Positions 7,075-15,505 of a DNA stretch of 64,000 nt are shown here, piece after piece (within the stretch, counting starts at the first letter, position 1; every line of letters starts with the position of its first letter). Position numbers and translations under genes: made by a program. Below the pieces are notes generated by a model. It searched no databases. It worked only from the letters and a program-made list of their open reading frames with translations, and was not told the origin of the DNA. The stretch is taken from the NCBI RefSeq assembly GCF_005889725.1, contig NZ_VCKX01000016.1, positions 24,861-88,860 of the forward strand, written 5' to 3'. The DNA is from Nonomuraea zeae (lineage in GTDB: Bacteria > Actinomycetota > Actinomycetes > Streptosporangiales > Streptosporangiaceae).

Positions 7075-8457
7075 TCAGTAGCTCAGGGCGGGGATGGGAG
7101 CTTCCGGCTCGGCCTGCTCGTGCGGCCCGATCCGGATGAACTTGAGCAGCAGCCGCACCTCGATGACCGCGAGCACCGCGTAGACGAGGGTGAACCCGAC
7201 GAGCGTGATGGCCACCGACGTGACGTCCGCGCTGGGCGAGACGGCCGCGGCGGTGCGCATCAGCCCGAAGACGGTCCACGGCTGGCGTCCCATCTCGGTG
7301 AAGATCCAGCCCAGGCTGTTGGCCAGGAAGGGCAGGCCGATCCCGGCGATGGCCAGGCGGTAGGCCCAGCGGCCCGCGGGCAGCCGGCCGCGCCTGGTCA
7401 GCCAGAGCCCGGCCGCCGCGAGCAGCGCCGACAGCGCGCCGAAGCCGATCATCAGCCGGAACGACCAGTACGCCAGGCCGACGACCGGCCGGTAGTCGCC
7501 GGGGCCGTAGAGCCGCTGGTAGCGGGCCTGGATGTCGTTGATGCCCTCGACCTCGCCGTCCAGCGTGTTCGTGGACAGCAGGCTCAGGCCGTACGGGATC
7601 TGCAGGTTGATGTGGTTGCGGCCGTTCTCGACGTCGCCGACGGCGAACAGCGAGAAGCCCGCCGACTTCTCGTCCTCCCACAGCGCCTCGGCCGCGGCCA
7701 TCTTCATCGGCTGCTGCTCGGTCATGATCTGCGCCTGCCAGTGACCGGAGAACGACACTCCCACCGCGGAGACGAGCCCCACGACCAGGGCCAGCCGCGC
7801 CGAGGTCCGGAACAGCGACGTGTCACGCTTTTTCAGCAGATACCAGGCGCTGACGCCGAGCACGAAGGCCGCGGCGGTCAGGAACGCCCCGAAGAGCACG
7901 TGGGGGAAGGTCACCAGGGTGGTCGAGTTGGTCAGCACGGCCCAGATGTCGGTCAGCTCCGCCCGGCCGTTGTTGATCCGGTAGCCGACCGGGTGCTGCA
8001 TCCACGAGTTGGCCGCGAGGATGAAGTAGGCCGAGATGTTCGTGCCGATGGCCGCCAGCCAGATCGTGGCCAGGTGCAGCTTGGGAGACAGCTTGTCCCA
8101 CCCGAAGATCCACAGACCGAGGAAGGTGGACTCCAGGAAGAACGCGAGCAGCCCTTCCATCGCCAGCGGAGCCCCGAACACGTCCCCGACGAAGCGCGAG
8201 TACGCACTCCAGTTCATCCCGAACTGGAACTCCTGCACGATCCCGGTCACCACGCCCATCGCGAAGTTGATGAGGAACAGCCGGCCCCAGAACCGGGTCA
8301 GCCGCAGGTACTCCGGCTTCTTCGTCCGGTACCAGGCGGTCTGCAGCCCGGCCACGATGATCGACAGACCGATCGTGAGCGGCACGAACAGAAAGTGGTA
8401 AACGGTCGTGATGCCGAATTGCCAGCGGGAAAGGTCCAGGACGTCCATGGTGGACAA
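7075..8457 (-). CDS. cydA: Cytochrome bd oxidase subunit I
   Basis: The product is 460 residues; ATG 8457 and ATG 8448 are both possible. The N-terminal LSRWQFGITTVYHFLFVPLT carries the haem b595 ligand His21. The quinol-side segments QEFQFGMNW and the Q-loop, the HVLFGAF helix (haem b558 His) and TEMGRQPW (Met ligand region) are all present. This is a complete quinol-binding and oxygen-reducing subunit, with a shorter Q-loop than in E. coli as usual for actinomycetes. It leads the cydAB operon. A DosR-like box 52 bp upstream of the start predicts induction by hypoxia. Confidence 0.95.
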   Translation of the reverse strand: MSTMDVLDLSRWQFGITTVYHFLFVPLTIGLSIIVAGLQTAWYRTKKPEYLRLTRFWGRLFLINFAMGVVTGIVQEFQFGMNWSAYSRFVGDVFGAPLAMEGLLAFFLESTFLGLWIFGWDKLSPKLHLATIWLAAIGTNISAYFILAANSWMQHPVGYRINNGRAELTDIWAVLTNSTTLVTFPHVLFGAFLTAAAFVLGVSAWYLLKKRDTSLFRTSARLALVVGLVSAVGVSFSGHWQAQIMTEQQPMKMAAAEALWEDEKSAGFSLFAVGDVENGRNHINLQIPYGLSLLSTNTLDGEVEGINDIQARYQRLYGPGDYRPVVGLAYWSFRLMIGFGALSALLAAAGLWLTRRGRLPAGRWAYRLAIAGIGLPFLANSLGWIFTEMGRQPWTVFGLMRTAAAVSPSADVTSVAITLVGFTLVYAVLAVIEVRLLLKFIRIGPHEQAEPEAPIPALSY

Positions 8458-8508
8458 GGTTTCCCCGGCACCGGCACCGCGCCAAAGGGTCGTGCGGCCC
8501 TACCTCGA

Positions 8509-8522
8509 AGGACCTTGGTCCC
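8509..8522. promoter_or_regulatory. DosR/OsdR-like box AGGACCTTGGTCCC upstream of cydA
   Basis: One mismatch to GGGACCTTSGTCCC, with the left edge 52 bp from ATG 8457. The same 14-mer occurs at 42659-42672 in front of pyruvate formate-lyase. Outer arms CCTCGA (8503-8508) and TCGAGG (8524-8529) extend the symmetry. Confidence 0.65.
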
Positions 8523-8602
8523 ATCGAGGCCCGGCCCCAGGAACGCGGCGCCGGCCTTCATCCAGGTCCTCCGCCGGAGCACGTCCGCAACCCGGCGCTC
8601 GA

Positions 8603-9262
8603 TCAGCGCTCCGCCGCTGCCGCCAGTGCGTAGCCCCAGAGCCGATCCGCGGCGGCCGGATCCACCGACCAGGCCGCGACGCCCGCGTCGGCATCCGGGC
8701 CGCCCGGCACCACCTCGGCTTCCTGGTTGTCGGAGAAGTACCGGCCGGTCACGCCGTCCAGCAGCGGGGGACGCGGCGAGCAGCACCGAGGTGGCGGCGC
8801 CCTGCCCCGGATTCTTGAAGTAGTCCGGAGTCAGGAGGTGCCTCTCGTCGTCCATCGCCCGCATGGTGCCCTGATCGACGTGCCGCTGCAGGTTGGTGTG
8901 GATGTAGCCGGGCGAGGCCGACCGCGAGCAGCGCGCCGGCCGTCTTCGACTGCGCGTACGCGACCCAGGGATCGTACGTGCGGCGTTCGAATTGCGGATC
9001 GTCGAAGCCGAACGGCGCGAGCCGTTGAGCGCCCGAGCTCACCACGACCACCTGCGCGTCGCCGGCCTGGCACAGGTTGTCGCGCAGGCCGGTGACGAGC
9101 GCGCGCACCGAGCCCAGTTCGCTCAGGTCCAAAGCCCGCTGGTCACCGGCAGGGTTGCGGGTGGCGACGGTGACCTCGGCCACCGCCGCCTGGAGAGCCC
9201 GGGTGGTCTCCAGGCCGATCCCGGAGGCGCCGCCGGTGACGATGATCCGCCTGCGAAAGCCT
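8603..9262 (-). pseudogene. Degenerate short-chain dehydrogenase/reductase gene
   Basis: Three reading-frame pieces reconstruct one SDR of the retinol-dehydrogenase-like type. A 5' piece has IIVTGGASGIGLETTRALQ (the TGxxxGIG cofactor motif) and DLSELGSVRALV. A middle piece has AQVVVVSSGAQRL and YDPWVAYAQSKTAGALLAVG (the YxxxK motif). A 3' piece has LTPDYFKNPGQGAATSVLLA and, after a frameshift near 8765, DGVTGRYFSDNQEAEVVPGG and a stop at 8603. The NNAG segment is missing through an internal deletion near 9100, and another frameshift occurs near 8900. The gene cannot make a full enzyme. Confidence 0.75.
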
Positions 9263-9307
9263 CGCGCCCGGCAGGCCGCCTGCGAATGCCTCGCACGCGG
9301 TGGCGTG

Positions 9308-10108
9308 TCAGTGGACGCCTTTGACGGTGCCGCCGTCCACCCGGAGCGTGGTGCCGGTGACGTAGTCGGCGAACGGCCCGGCGAGATACAGGACGGCGGC
9401 GGCGATCTCCTCCGCCCGGCCGAACCGGCCGATGTCGTTCGGCGCCAGGGTCTCGATCGCGTGGGGTTCGATCTCCTCCCACGTCTCGCCCCACCCCCGT
9501 GCGGGAGCGATATCGCTGACGAACTGCTGGACGGCGTCGACCAGGATCGCGCCGGGGGCGACGGTGTTGGCGGTGACGCCGCTGCCTTGCAGCTCGCGGG
9601 CGAGGGAGACCGTGAGGTTGTGGCGGGCGGCCAGGGTCGCCGAATAGTGCGGGATGTCCGCGATCGGCTGCAGGGCGAGCCCGCCGCCGATCTGGATGAC
9701 CCGGCCCCAGCCGCGTTCGCGCATTCCGGGGACCATCCGCTGGATCATGCGGACCCCGGAGATGACGTTGACCTCGTAGGTCTGGCGCCAGTCCGCGGCG
9801 GAGGCGTTCTCCCACGAGAGGTGCGGATAGGCGCCGGCGTTGTTGACCAGGATGTCGATCGGCCCGCCGCTCAGCGCGGCCTCGGCCACGGCGTCAGCGC
9901 CCGCATCGGCGGCCAGGTCGCCGATGGCGGCCTCGGCGTCACCACCGCTCGTCCGAATGGCGGCGGCGACGGCCTCGGCGCGGATGCGGTCGCGGCCGTG
10001 GACGACGACGCCGGCCCCTTCGGCGGCCAGCGCCTTGGCGATGGCCTCACCGAGACCCGAGCTGGAGCCGGTGACCAGCACTCGTTTTCCCGTCAGTTGC
10101 AGATCCAT
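9308..10108 (-). CDS. SDR-family protein lacking the catalytic Ser and Lys
   Basis: The product is 266 residues from ATG 10108. The Rossmann motif TGSSSGLG (13-20), NNAG (89-92) and the C-terminal VTGTTLRVDGG are intact, so NAD(P) binding is expected. The active site is unusual: Tyr155 is kept in PHYSATLAA, but the lysine four residues later is Leu159 and the serine 13 residues before it is Gly142. It may catalyse a non-standard reaction or act in binding. It is divergent from the TetR gene at 10170 with shared operators, so it is probably the target of that repressor. Confidence 0.8.
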   Translation of the reverse strand: MDLQLTGKRVLVTGSSSGLGEAIAKALAAEGAGVVVHGRDRIRAEAVAAAIRTSGGDAEAAIGDLAADAGADAVAEAALSGGPIDILVNNAGAYPHLSWENASAADWRQTYEVNVISGVRMIQRMVPGMRERGWGRVIQIGGGLALQPIADIPHYSATLAARHNLTVSLARELQGSGVTANTVAPGAILVDAVQQFVSDIAPARGWGETWEEIEPHAIETLAPNDIGRFGRAEEIAAAVLYLAGPFADYVTGTTLRVDGGTVKGVH

Positions 10109-10128
10109 GGATCCCCCCGCATTCAGTT

Positions 10129-10170
10129 GTCTACAGTCGTAGACTTAGCCGAAAGTATACACTTGTAGAA
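10129..10170. promoter_or_regulatory. Paired TetR operators between the SDR and TetR genes
   Basis: GTCTACAGTCGTAGAC (10129-10144) has perfect 6-bp arms, and GTATACACTTGTAGAA (10155-10170) is a weaker copy of the form GTNTAC-N4-GTAGA. The second overlaps the TetR ATG at 10170, which has no Shine-Dalgarno sequence; this suggests a leaderless, self-repressed transcript. Confidence 0.55.
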
Positions 10171-10772
10171 TGAGTGACGATTCTGCACCCGACCGGCGCC
10201 GGCGCGACGCCGCCGCCACCCGGCAGGCCATCCTCGACGCCGCGATCGCCGCCTTCACCCGGCATGGTTACGACGGGGTGGGAGTACGCGACATCGCCCG
10301 GGGCGCGGGCGTGACCGCGATGCTCATCAACCGCTACTTCGGATCGAAGGAACAGCTGTTCGCCGAAGCGGTCGACGTCGCCTTCGCCCCGCGCACCGTC
10401 ATCACCGGCACGGGGGCGGAGCTGGCCGGGCGGACCGCGCGGACGCTCGTGGCGCGGACGGCGCCCGAGGCCGAGGAGCTCGGGCCGTTCCTGCTCATGC
10501 TCAGATCGGCCGCCAGCCCGAGGGCAGCGGAGATCATGCGCGAAGCGATCACACGGCATGCCGGACGACATCTCAACGAGGAGCTCTCCGGCGCCGGGGC
10601 GGGCATGCGGGCCGAGCTGATGCTCGGCGTACAGGCGGGAGTGTGGCTGATGCGCCGCGTCCTGGGCACGACGGCCCTCGTCGAGGCGCCCCCGGAGGAT
10701 CTTGCCCGATGCGTCACGGCGCTCTTCCAGGTGCTGGACACGCCGGCGGCCGACGCTGCCCCCCACGCCTAG
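10170..10772 (+). CDS. TetR-family transcriptional regulator
   Basis: The product is 200 residues. The N-terminal helix-turn-helix is clear: RQAILDAAIAAFTRHGYDG, then VGVRDIARGAGVTAMLINRYF and GSKEQLFAEAV. The C-terminal part is an alpha-helical ligand-binding domain of the TetR_C_34-like sort. The start overlaps an operator half, and the divergent SDR at 10108 is the most likely target. The ligand is unknown. The following 208 bp (10773-10980) contain no gene or recognisable signal. Confidence 0.85.
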   Translation: MSDDSAPDRRRRDAAATRQAILDAAIAAFTRHGYDGVGVRDIARGAGVTAMLINRYFGSKEQLFAEAVDVAFAPRTVITGTGAELAGRTARTLVARTAPEAEELGPFLLMLRSAASPRAAEIMREAITRHAGRHLNEELSGAGAGMRAELMLGVQAGVWLMRRVLGTTALVEAPPEDLARCVTALFQVLDTPAADAAPHA

Positions 10773-10980
10773 GATCCGCCGGCCACCTCCGCACGAAGCG
10801 CTGCCCGCGCTCCGCCGCCGCCGCGGGCTGTCGCCGGCATCCTGGACTCCAGGACCGCCTTCGGCGCCCGATGACCCGGAGAGGCGGGCGCGGTCGGCCG
10901 GGCTTGACGTGCGGCGGATGCACGGCCGCTCGGCGGCGACCCTTCCGAGGGCGGGGGTGACCGCACGTAGCGGGAGCTCG

Positions 10981-11775
10981 CTAGGAGAGGTCGTCCGTCA
11001 CGTCGGGCACCGCCGTCTCCAGGCGCGGCGGGCGCCGGTAGCCCGTCGGGGCGGGCCGGGGCGGGATCTCCAGCGGCGTGCGCTGCACCTCCCGGTAGGG
11101 AACCGTGGACAGCAGGTGGGAGATCATGTTGATCCTGGCCCGCCGCTTGTCCTCGCTCTCCACCTCGTACCACGGCGCCTCCGGGATATGGGTATGGATC
11201 ATCATCTCGTCCTTGGCGCGGGAGTACTCCTCCCACCGCGTGATCGACTCCAGATCCATCTCCGACAGCTTCCAGCGCCGCATCGGGTCCTCCAGCCGGG
11301 CCCGGAACCGCCGCTCCTGCTCGGCGTCACTGACCGAGAACCAGTATTTGCGCAGCAGGATCCCGTCCTCCACCAGCAGCCGCTCGAAGATCGGGCACTG
11401 GTGCAGGAACCGGGTGTACTCCTCCTGCGTGCAGAAGCCCATCACCCGCTCGACACCGGCCCGGTTGTACCAGCTGCGGTCGAACAGCACGATCTCCCCC
11501 GCGGCGGGCAGATGCTCGACGTACCGCTGGAAATACCACTGCGTCCGCTCCCGCTCGGTGGGCGCGGGCAACGCGGCGATCCTGGCCACGCGCGGGTTGA
11601 GGTATTCGGCCACCCGCTTGATCGTGCTGCCCTTCCCGGCGGCGTCCCGTCCCTCGAAGACCACCACCAGGCGGCGGCCCTCCATCTTCACCCACTCCTG
11701 CAGTTTCACCAGCTCCGACTGGAACTGGAACAACCGCTTCTCGTACGGCTTGCGCCGCAGCCTGTCAGCGCTCAC
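10981..11775 (-). CDS. ppk2: Polyphosphate kinase 2 (PPK2 family)
   Basis: GTG 11775 is preferred because GGGGAGG lies 8 nt upstream; ATG 11817 would add 14 residues. The product is 264 residues. Walker A GRDAAGKG (42-49), the lid/Walker B segment FDRSWYNRAGVERVMGF (from about 98) and RWKLSEMDLESITRWEEYSR are the PPK2 hallmarks. The length and single domain fit class I, which transfers phosphate between polyphosphate and nucleoside diphosphates. This links it to energy storage in the starvation or hypoxia theme of the window, but it has only a poor DosR-like sequence upstream (11862). Confidence 0.9.
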   Translation of the reverse strand: MSADRLRRKPYEKRLFQFQSELVKLQEWVKMEGRRLVVVFEGRDAAGKGSTIKRVAEYLNPRVARIAALPAPTERERTQWYFQRYVEHLPAAGEIVLFDRSWYNRAGVERVMGFCTQEEYTRFLHQCPIFERLLVEDGILLRKYWFSVSDAEQERRFRARLEDPMRRWKLSEMDLESITRWEEYSRAKDEMMIHTHIPEAPWYEVESEDKRRARINMISHLLSTVPYREVQRTPLEIPPRPAPTGYRRPPRLETAVPDVTDDLS

Positions 11776-11919
11776 GCGCACCACCTCCCCTTCGCCCAGT
11801 GTGGCGCTGCCGCCCATCAGCCGGAGCGTTCAGAGGCGGAAAGCGGTGTGTCGGATCAGACGGGACGATCCTGGACGATCACCCAGAGAACGGCGCCGGC
11901 GGCGCTACGCTGCTGTGCC

Positions 11920-12900
11920 ATGCAGGAGACGCGCCTCGACACCGCTCGGATCCAAGCAGCTCGCCAGATGATCGACCCGATTTTTCGCAACACTCCGCTG
12001 TATCGCTGCGAGGCGCTGAAGCCCGATCTCGGGTGCGCGGTGAGCATCAAGCTCGAAACGGCGAACCCGGTACGCAGCTTCAAGGCCCGCGGCACCGAGC
12101 TGGTCGCGAGCCTGCTCGACGGCAACGGCTCGCGAGCCGTGGTGTGCGCCAGCGCGGGCAACCTGGGCCAAGCCCTCGCCTGGTCCGGTCGCGGCCGGGG
12201 GCTCGACGTCACCGTCGTGGCATCCCGCTTCGCGCCGGCGGCCAAGCTCGATCGCATCCGCGCGCTGGACGCCAAATTGGAGCTGGTGGACGGCGACTTC
12301 GACATGGCTCGCGAGCGGGCGGCGGCGATCGCGCGGGCCGACGGCATCCGGCTGGTGGAAGACAGCCTGGACATCGAGACCTGCGAGGGCGCGGCGACCA
12401 TCGGCCTGGAGCTGGTGGAGACCGCGCCGCCGTTCGACGCCGTCCTGATCGCTCTCGGCGGCGGGGCGCTGGCCACCGGCGTGGGTCACGTGATGAAGGC
12501 CCTGGCGCCCGACGTCGAGGTGATCTGCGTCCAGCCGCTGGGCGCACCGGCGATGACACGCTCCTGGCGCCAACGGCGCGTCGTCACCACCGACTCGACC
12601 GACACCATCGCCGACGGCGTCGCCGGCCGGTGTCCCATCCCGGCCGTCCTGGACGACCTCCTCCTGGTCGCTGACGACGCCGTCCTGGTCCAGGAGTCGT
12701 CGATCATCGCCGGTATGCGAATGCTCCTCGACCACGCCGGCCTCGTCGTCGAACCGTCGGCCGCGCTCGGCATCGCGGCGATCCTCGAAGACCGTGACCG
12801 CTTCGCCGGCCGGCACGTGGTCACCATCGTGTGCGGCAGCAACGTGGACGTGGACGCCTACCACCGCTGGGTCGGCGCGGCTCCCACCCGCACGCCGTAG
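11920..12900 (+). CDS. PLP-dependent threonine/serine dehydratase-type enzyme
   Basis: The product is 326 residues from ATG 11920. This is a fold-type II PLP enzyme. Lys55 in VRSFKARG is the Schiff-base lysine, and CASAGNLGQALAW corresponds to the S-x-G-N-x-x-Q loop that holds the substrate carboxylate. ALGGGALATGVG is the glycine loop for the cofactor phosphate, and VCGSNVD lies near the end. It lacks the C-terminal ACT-like regulatory domain of biosynthetic threonine deaminase, so it is probably catabolic or a racemase/dehydratase of another amino acid. The neighbours give no pathway hint. Confidence 0.8.
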   Translation: MQETRLDTARIQAARQMIDPIFRNTPLYRCEALKPDLGCAVSIKLETANPVRSFKARGTELVASLLDGNGSRAVVCASAGNLGQALAWSGRGRGLDVTVVASRFAPAAKLDRIRALDAKLELVDGDFDMARERAAAIARADGIRLVEDSLDIETCEGAATIGLELVETAPPFDAVLIALGGGALATGVGHVMKALAPDVEVICVQPLGAPAMTRSWRQRRVVTTDSTDTIADGVAGRCPIPAVLDDLLLVADDAVLVQESSIIAGMRMLLDHAGLVVEPSAALGIAAILEDRDRFAGRHVVTIVCGSNVDVDAYHRWVGAAPTRTP

Positions 12901-12928
12901 ACCCGCGACCCCAGGAGGGTGCTTGATC

Positions 12929-13159
12929 GTGCCAAGCCGGGCCGCTCCGGTGCCTGCGCCGCCTTCCAGGGAGGCGGCCGGGATCGTGCGTGAGGCCGGC
13001 TTCGAGGATAAGCGCTTCGACGCGCCCGAGGCGCCCGGTCTCGGTGTCGCCCTGCGCGGCCTGCCGGTGATCTGCGGCGACGACCGGGTGCCGGCTCTGG
13101 CCGGCCCGCCGTACGAGCTCCTCCGCCGCGGGCCGCTGCTCGGCGGGGAGACCGCGTGA
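12929..13159 (+). CDS. Small hypothetical protein coupled to the MFS gene
   Basis: GTG 12929 follows AGGAGGG at 12913-12919 by about 9 nt (TTG 12923 is possible). The product is 76 residues with the core REAGFEDKRFDAPEAPGLG and LPVICGDDRVPALAGPPYEL. Its TGA overlaps the MFS GTG start (GTGA at 13156-13159), so translation is likely coupled. No family was recognised. The strong ribosome site and coupling support a real gene. Confidence 0.45.
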   Translation: MPSRAAPVPAPPSREAAGIVREAGFEDKRFDAPEAPGLGVALRGLPVICGDDRVPALAGPPYELLRRGPLLGGETA

Positions 13160-14301
13160 GCGCCGCACGGTTGATCTTCGCAGCGCAGGCCTTACGCGGT
13201 CTGGCGTACGGCCTGGCCGCCGTCCAGCTCGCCACGCTGCTGCGGGCCGAGGGGCTGCAGGCCGCAGGGGTCGGTCTCGTGCTGGCCGCCGTGATGGCCG
13301 GGGGCGCGCTGGCCAGCATCGCCCTGGGCCGCTGGGGTGACCGGTTCGGCCGTCGCCGCTCCTATGCCGTGCTCTACCTGGCTCTGGCCCTGTGCGGGTC
13401 GCTGATCGCGGCCGGAGCTCCGGTGTGGCTGCTCAGCCTGGCCGCCCTGTCCGGCGCGCTGTCGGTCGAGGTGGTCGAGTCGGGGCCGTTCACCACCGTG
13501 GAGCAGGTCCTGCTGGACGGCAGCGGCGTGGCCGTGCGCGGCTTCGGTCTCTACAACGCCGTCGCCGCCATCGCCGGGACCGCCGGCGCGCTGCTGGGCG
13601 CGCTCCCGCCCGCGCGGTCGCTGCTCGGCGGGGTGCTGCTGGCCGTGGGCGTGGCCGGTGCGTTGCTGGCCCTACGGCTGCCCGCCGCGCTCGAGGTGGC
13701 CTCGGTCCAGGTCTCCGCACCGGTCCGGCCCCGCCCGGTCGTGGTCCGGCTGGCGGCGCTGTTCGCCGTGGACAGCCTGGCCGGGGGCTTCGTCGTGCAG
13801 GCCTACCTGGCCTACTGGCTGGGTGTCCACTACCAGGCCGACACGGCGAGCATCGGGCTGCTGTTCGCGGGCTGTGCCGCCCTGCAGACCGCCTCCTTCC
13901 TGCTCGCGCCGGTCATCGCGGCCAGGATCGGGCTGCTGAACACGATGGTCTTCACCCACCTGCCGAGCAACCTGCTGCTCGTCGGCGTCGCCTTCGCCCC
14001 GGGGTTCCCGGTGGCCGCGGGGCTGCTGCTGGCCCGCGCCTGCCTGTCCTCGATGGACGTGCCCACCCGCCAGGCCTACGTCATGGCCATGGTCCCGCCC
14101 ACCGAGCGCACCACCACGGCCGCCGTCACCAACACCGCCCGCTCCCTGACCCGCCCCGCCGGTCCCGTGCTGGCCGGGCTGCTGCAACCCCTGGGCCTGG
14201 CCTGGCCGTTCCTCATCGCCGGGACCGCCAAGACCCTCTACGACCTGGCCCTGTGGCGGATCTTCCGCCGCCTCGAACTCCCCACCGAAGACCCATCGTG
14301 A
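13156..14301 (+). CDS. Major facilitator superfamily transporter
   Basis: The product is 381 residues from GTG 13156. About 11-12 hydrophobic segments are visible, with the loop 2-3 signature GRWGDRFGRRRSY (near residue 56) typical of MFS drug and metabolite transporters. A long central loop around residues 185-195 (VQVSAPVRPRP) separates two six-helix halves. The second half has VPTRQAYVMAMVPPTERTTT, the matching loop of the C-domain. The substrate is unknown; probably an exporter. It is translationally coupled to the small upstream protein. Confidence 0.85.
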   Translation: MSAARLIFAAQALRGLAYGLAAVQLATLLRAEGLQAAGVGLVLAAVMAGGALASIALGRWGDRFGRRRSYAVLYLALALCGSLIAAGAPVWLLSLAALSGALSVEVVESGPFTTVEQVLLDGSGVAVRGFGLYNAVAAIAGTAGALLGALPPARSLLGGVLLAVGVAGALLALRLPAALEVASVQVSAPVRPRPVVVRLAALFAVDSLAGGFVVQAYLAYWLGVHYQADTASIGLLFAGCAALQTASFLLAPVIAARIGLLNTMVFTHLPSNLLLVGVAFAPGFPVAAGLLLARACLSSMDVPTRQAYVMAMVPPTERTTTAAVTNTARSLTRPAGPVLAGLLQPLGLAWPFLIAGTAKTLYDLALWRIFRRLELPTEDPS

Positions 14302-14361
14302 TCCAGGCCCTGTGATCATTGTCGGTGACCGGTGGGAGTGGGAGCGGCCGACGGCACGTTC

Positions 14362-15291
14362 TCAGCGGCTTACGGCGGTCTGCTGTTCGATACGCGACAG
14401 CTTCTCGGGATTGCGCACGTGGTAGGCGCCGGTGACGTAGCCGTTCTCCACCCGCACCGCCACCACGCCGTCGATCTCGCCGTTGACCCGGACGAGCAGC
14501 CCCGGGCCGCCGTTGATCTGCACCAGCTCAGTCGACCTTTCCGCGTCGCGCTTCCACCAGCCGACGGCGAGCAAGCGGGCAACGTGGTCAGCCCCCACGA
14601 CGGGCCGCAGCAGGGCATGCTTGACACCGCCCCCGTCGCTCAGGGCGACGACGTCCGGCGCGAGCACGTCGAGCAGGCTCTGCAGCTCGCCGGTCTCGAC
14701 CGCGCGCTGGAAAGCCTGGAGCGCGGCCCGGTGCTCAGCCGGGGAGCCGGTGCCGCGTGGCCGGCGCGCGGCGACGTGCGCCCGGGCCCGATAGGCGATC
14801 TGCCGGACCGCGGCCGGGCTCTTGCCGACGGCCTCGGCGATCTCGTCGTAATCCAGCTCGAAGACCTCGCGCAGCACGAACACCGCCCGCTCGACCGGCT
14901 GGAGCGTCTCCAGCACCAGCAGCATCGCCATCGAGACGCTGTCGGCCAGCTCCACGTCCTCGGCCACATCAGGGGCGGTCAGCAACGGCTCGGGCAGCGA
15001 CGGTCCGACGTAGGACTCCTTACGCCGGCCGAGCGCCCGCAGCCGGTCCAGCGCCTGCCGGGTGACGATCCGCACCAGGTAGGCCCGCTCCTCCCGCACA
15101 ACGTCAAGGTCAACGTCCACCCATCGCAGCCAGGTCTCCTGCAGGATGTCTTCGGCGTCGGCGGCCGAGCCGAGCATCTCGTAGGCGACGGTGAACAGCA
15201 GGTTGCGGTGGGCGACGAACGCCTCGGTGGCGGAGTCCACGCGGTCGGCACGGCCGGGCGGCCCCGGTGTGTCCGTCGTTCGCTCGCTCAT
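14362..15291 (-). CDS. ECF41-family RNA polymerase sigma factor (SigJ-like)
   Basis: The product is 309 residues from ATG 15291. Region 2 (FVAHRNLLFTVAYEMLGSAA, DAEDILQETWLRW) and region 4 (LQPVERAVFVLREVFELDYD with IAEAVGKSPAAVRQIAYRAR) are complete. They are followed by a SnoaL-like C-terminal domain with the ECF41 motif DGGG (LSDGGGVKHALLRP) and a C-terminal NPEKL, matching the family NPDKL. In ECF41 factors this extension replaces an anti-sigma factor and controls activity. The divergent carboxymuconolactone-decarboxylase-type gene and NmrA-type oxidoreductase are the classic ECF41 genomic partners, strengthening the call. Confidence 0.9.
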   Translation of the reverse strand: MSERTTDTPGPPGRADRVDSATEAFVAHRNLLFTVAYEMLGSAADAEDILQETWLRWVDVDLDVVREERAYLVRIVTRQALDRLRALGRRKESYVGPSLPEPLLTAPDVAEDVELADSVSMAMLLVLETLQPVERAVFVLREVFELDYDEIAEAVGKSPAAVRQIAYRARAHVAARRPRGTGSPAEHRAALQAFQRAVETGELQSLLDVLAPDVVALSDGGGVKHALLRPVVGADHVARLLAVGWWKRDAERSTELVQINGGPGLLVRVNGEIDGVVAVRVENGYVTGAYHVRNPEKLSRIEQQTAVSR

Positions 15292-15396
15292 GCCTGGCCC
15301 CTGCCTGTCCGCACTCAGCTCTACCACATGCACAAGACGCCGCTTCCGACCGTTTTGTAACACCCGCGATCGGTGGTCCACGTCACACCACGGCGC

Positions 15397-15423
15397 TGTT
15401 ACGGGGGGCGGATGGCCGGCGTC
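15397..15423 (+). promoter_or_regulatory. Candidate ECF41-dependent promoter
   Basis: TGTTACG (15397-15403), a 16-nt spacer, then CGTC (15420-15423). The reported ECF41 consensus is TGTCACA-N16-CGTC, so the -35 matches 5 of 7 and spacing and -10 are exact. It lies 83 bp upstream of the CMD-family start. A second candidate, TGTAACA (15356-15362), has 18-nt spacing to CGTC at 15381. Confidence 0.5.
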
Positions 15424-15505
15424 TGGTGTTCGTCAGAACGCCGCACGAACGATCCGTGCGGCCCGCGACACCACGAGCCGAGTGTGAAGAAGGGAAGCCC
15501 TCGCC

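Noticed and set aside
8487..8500. GGGTCGTGCGGCCC as a second cydA box
   Set aside because: Four mismatches to the consensus; not distinguishable from chance in GC-rich DNA.
11862..11875. GGGACGATCCTGGA upstream of PPK2 as a DosR-like box
   Set aside because: Only the left half fits; the right half does not form a palindrome.
10702..12900. 732-residue frame spanning antisense PPK2 and the PLP enzyme
   Set aside because: The first 400 codons are the reverse strand of PPK2 in high-GC DNA; only the part from 11920 has PLP-enzyme homology.
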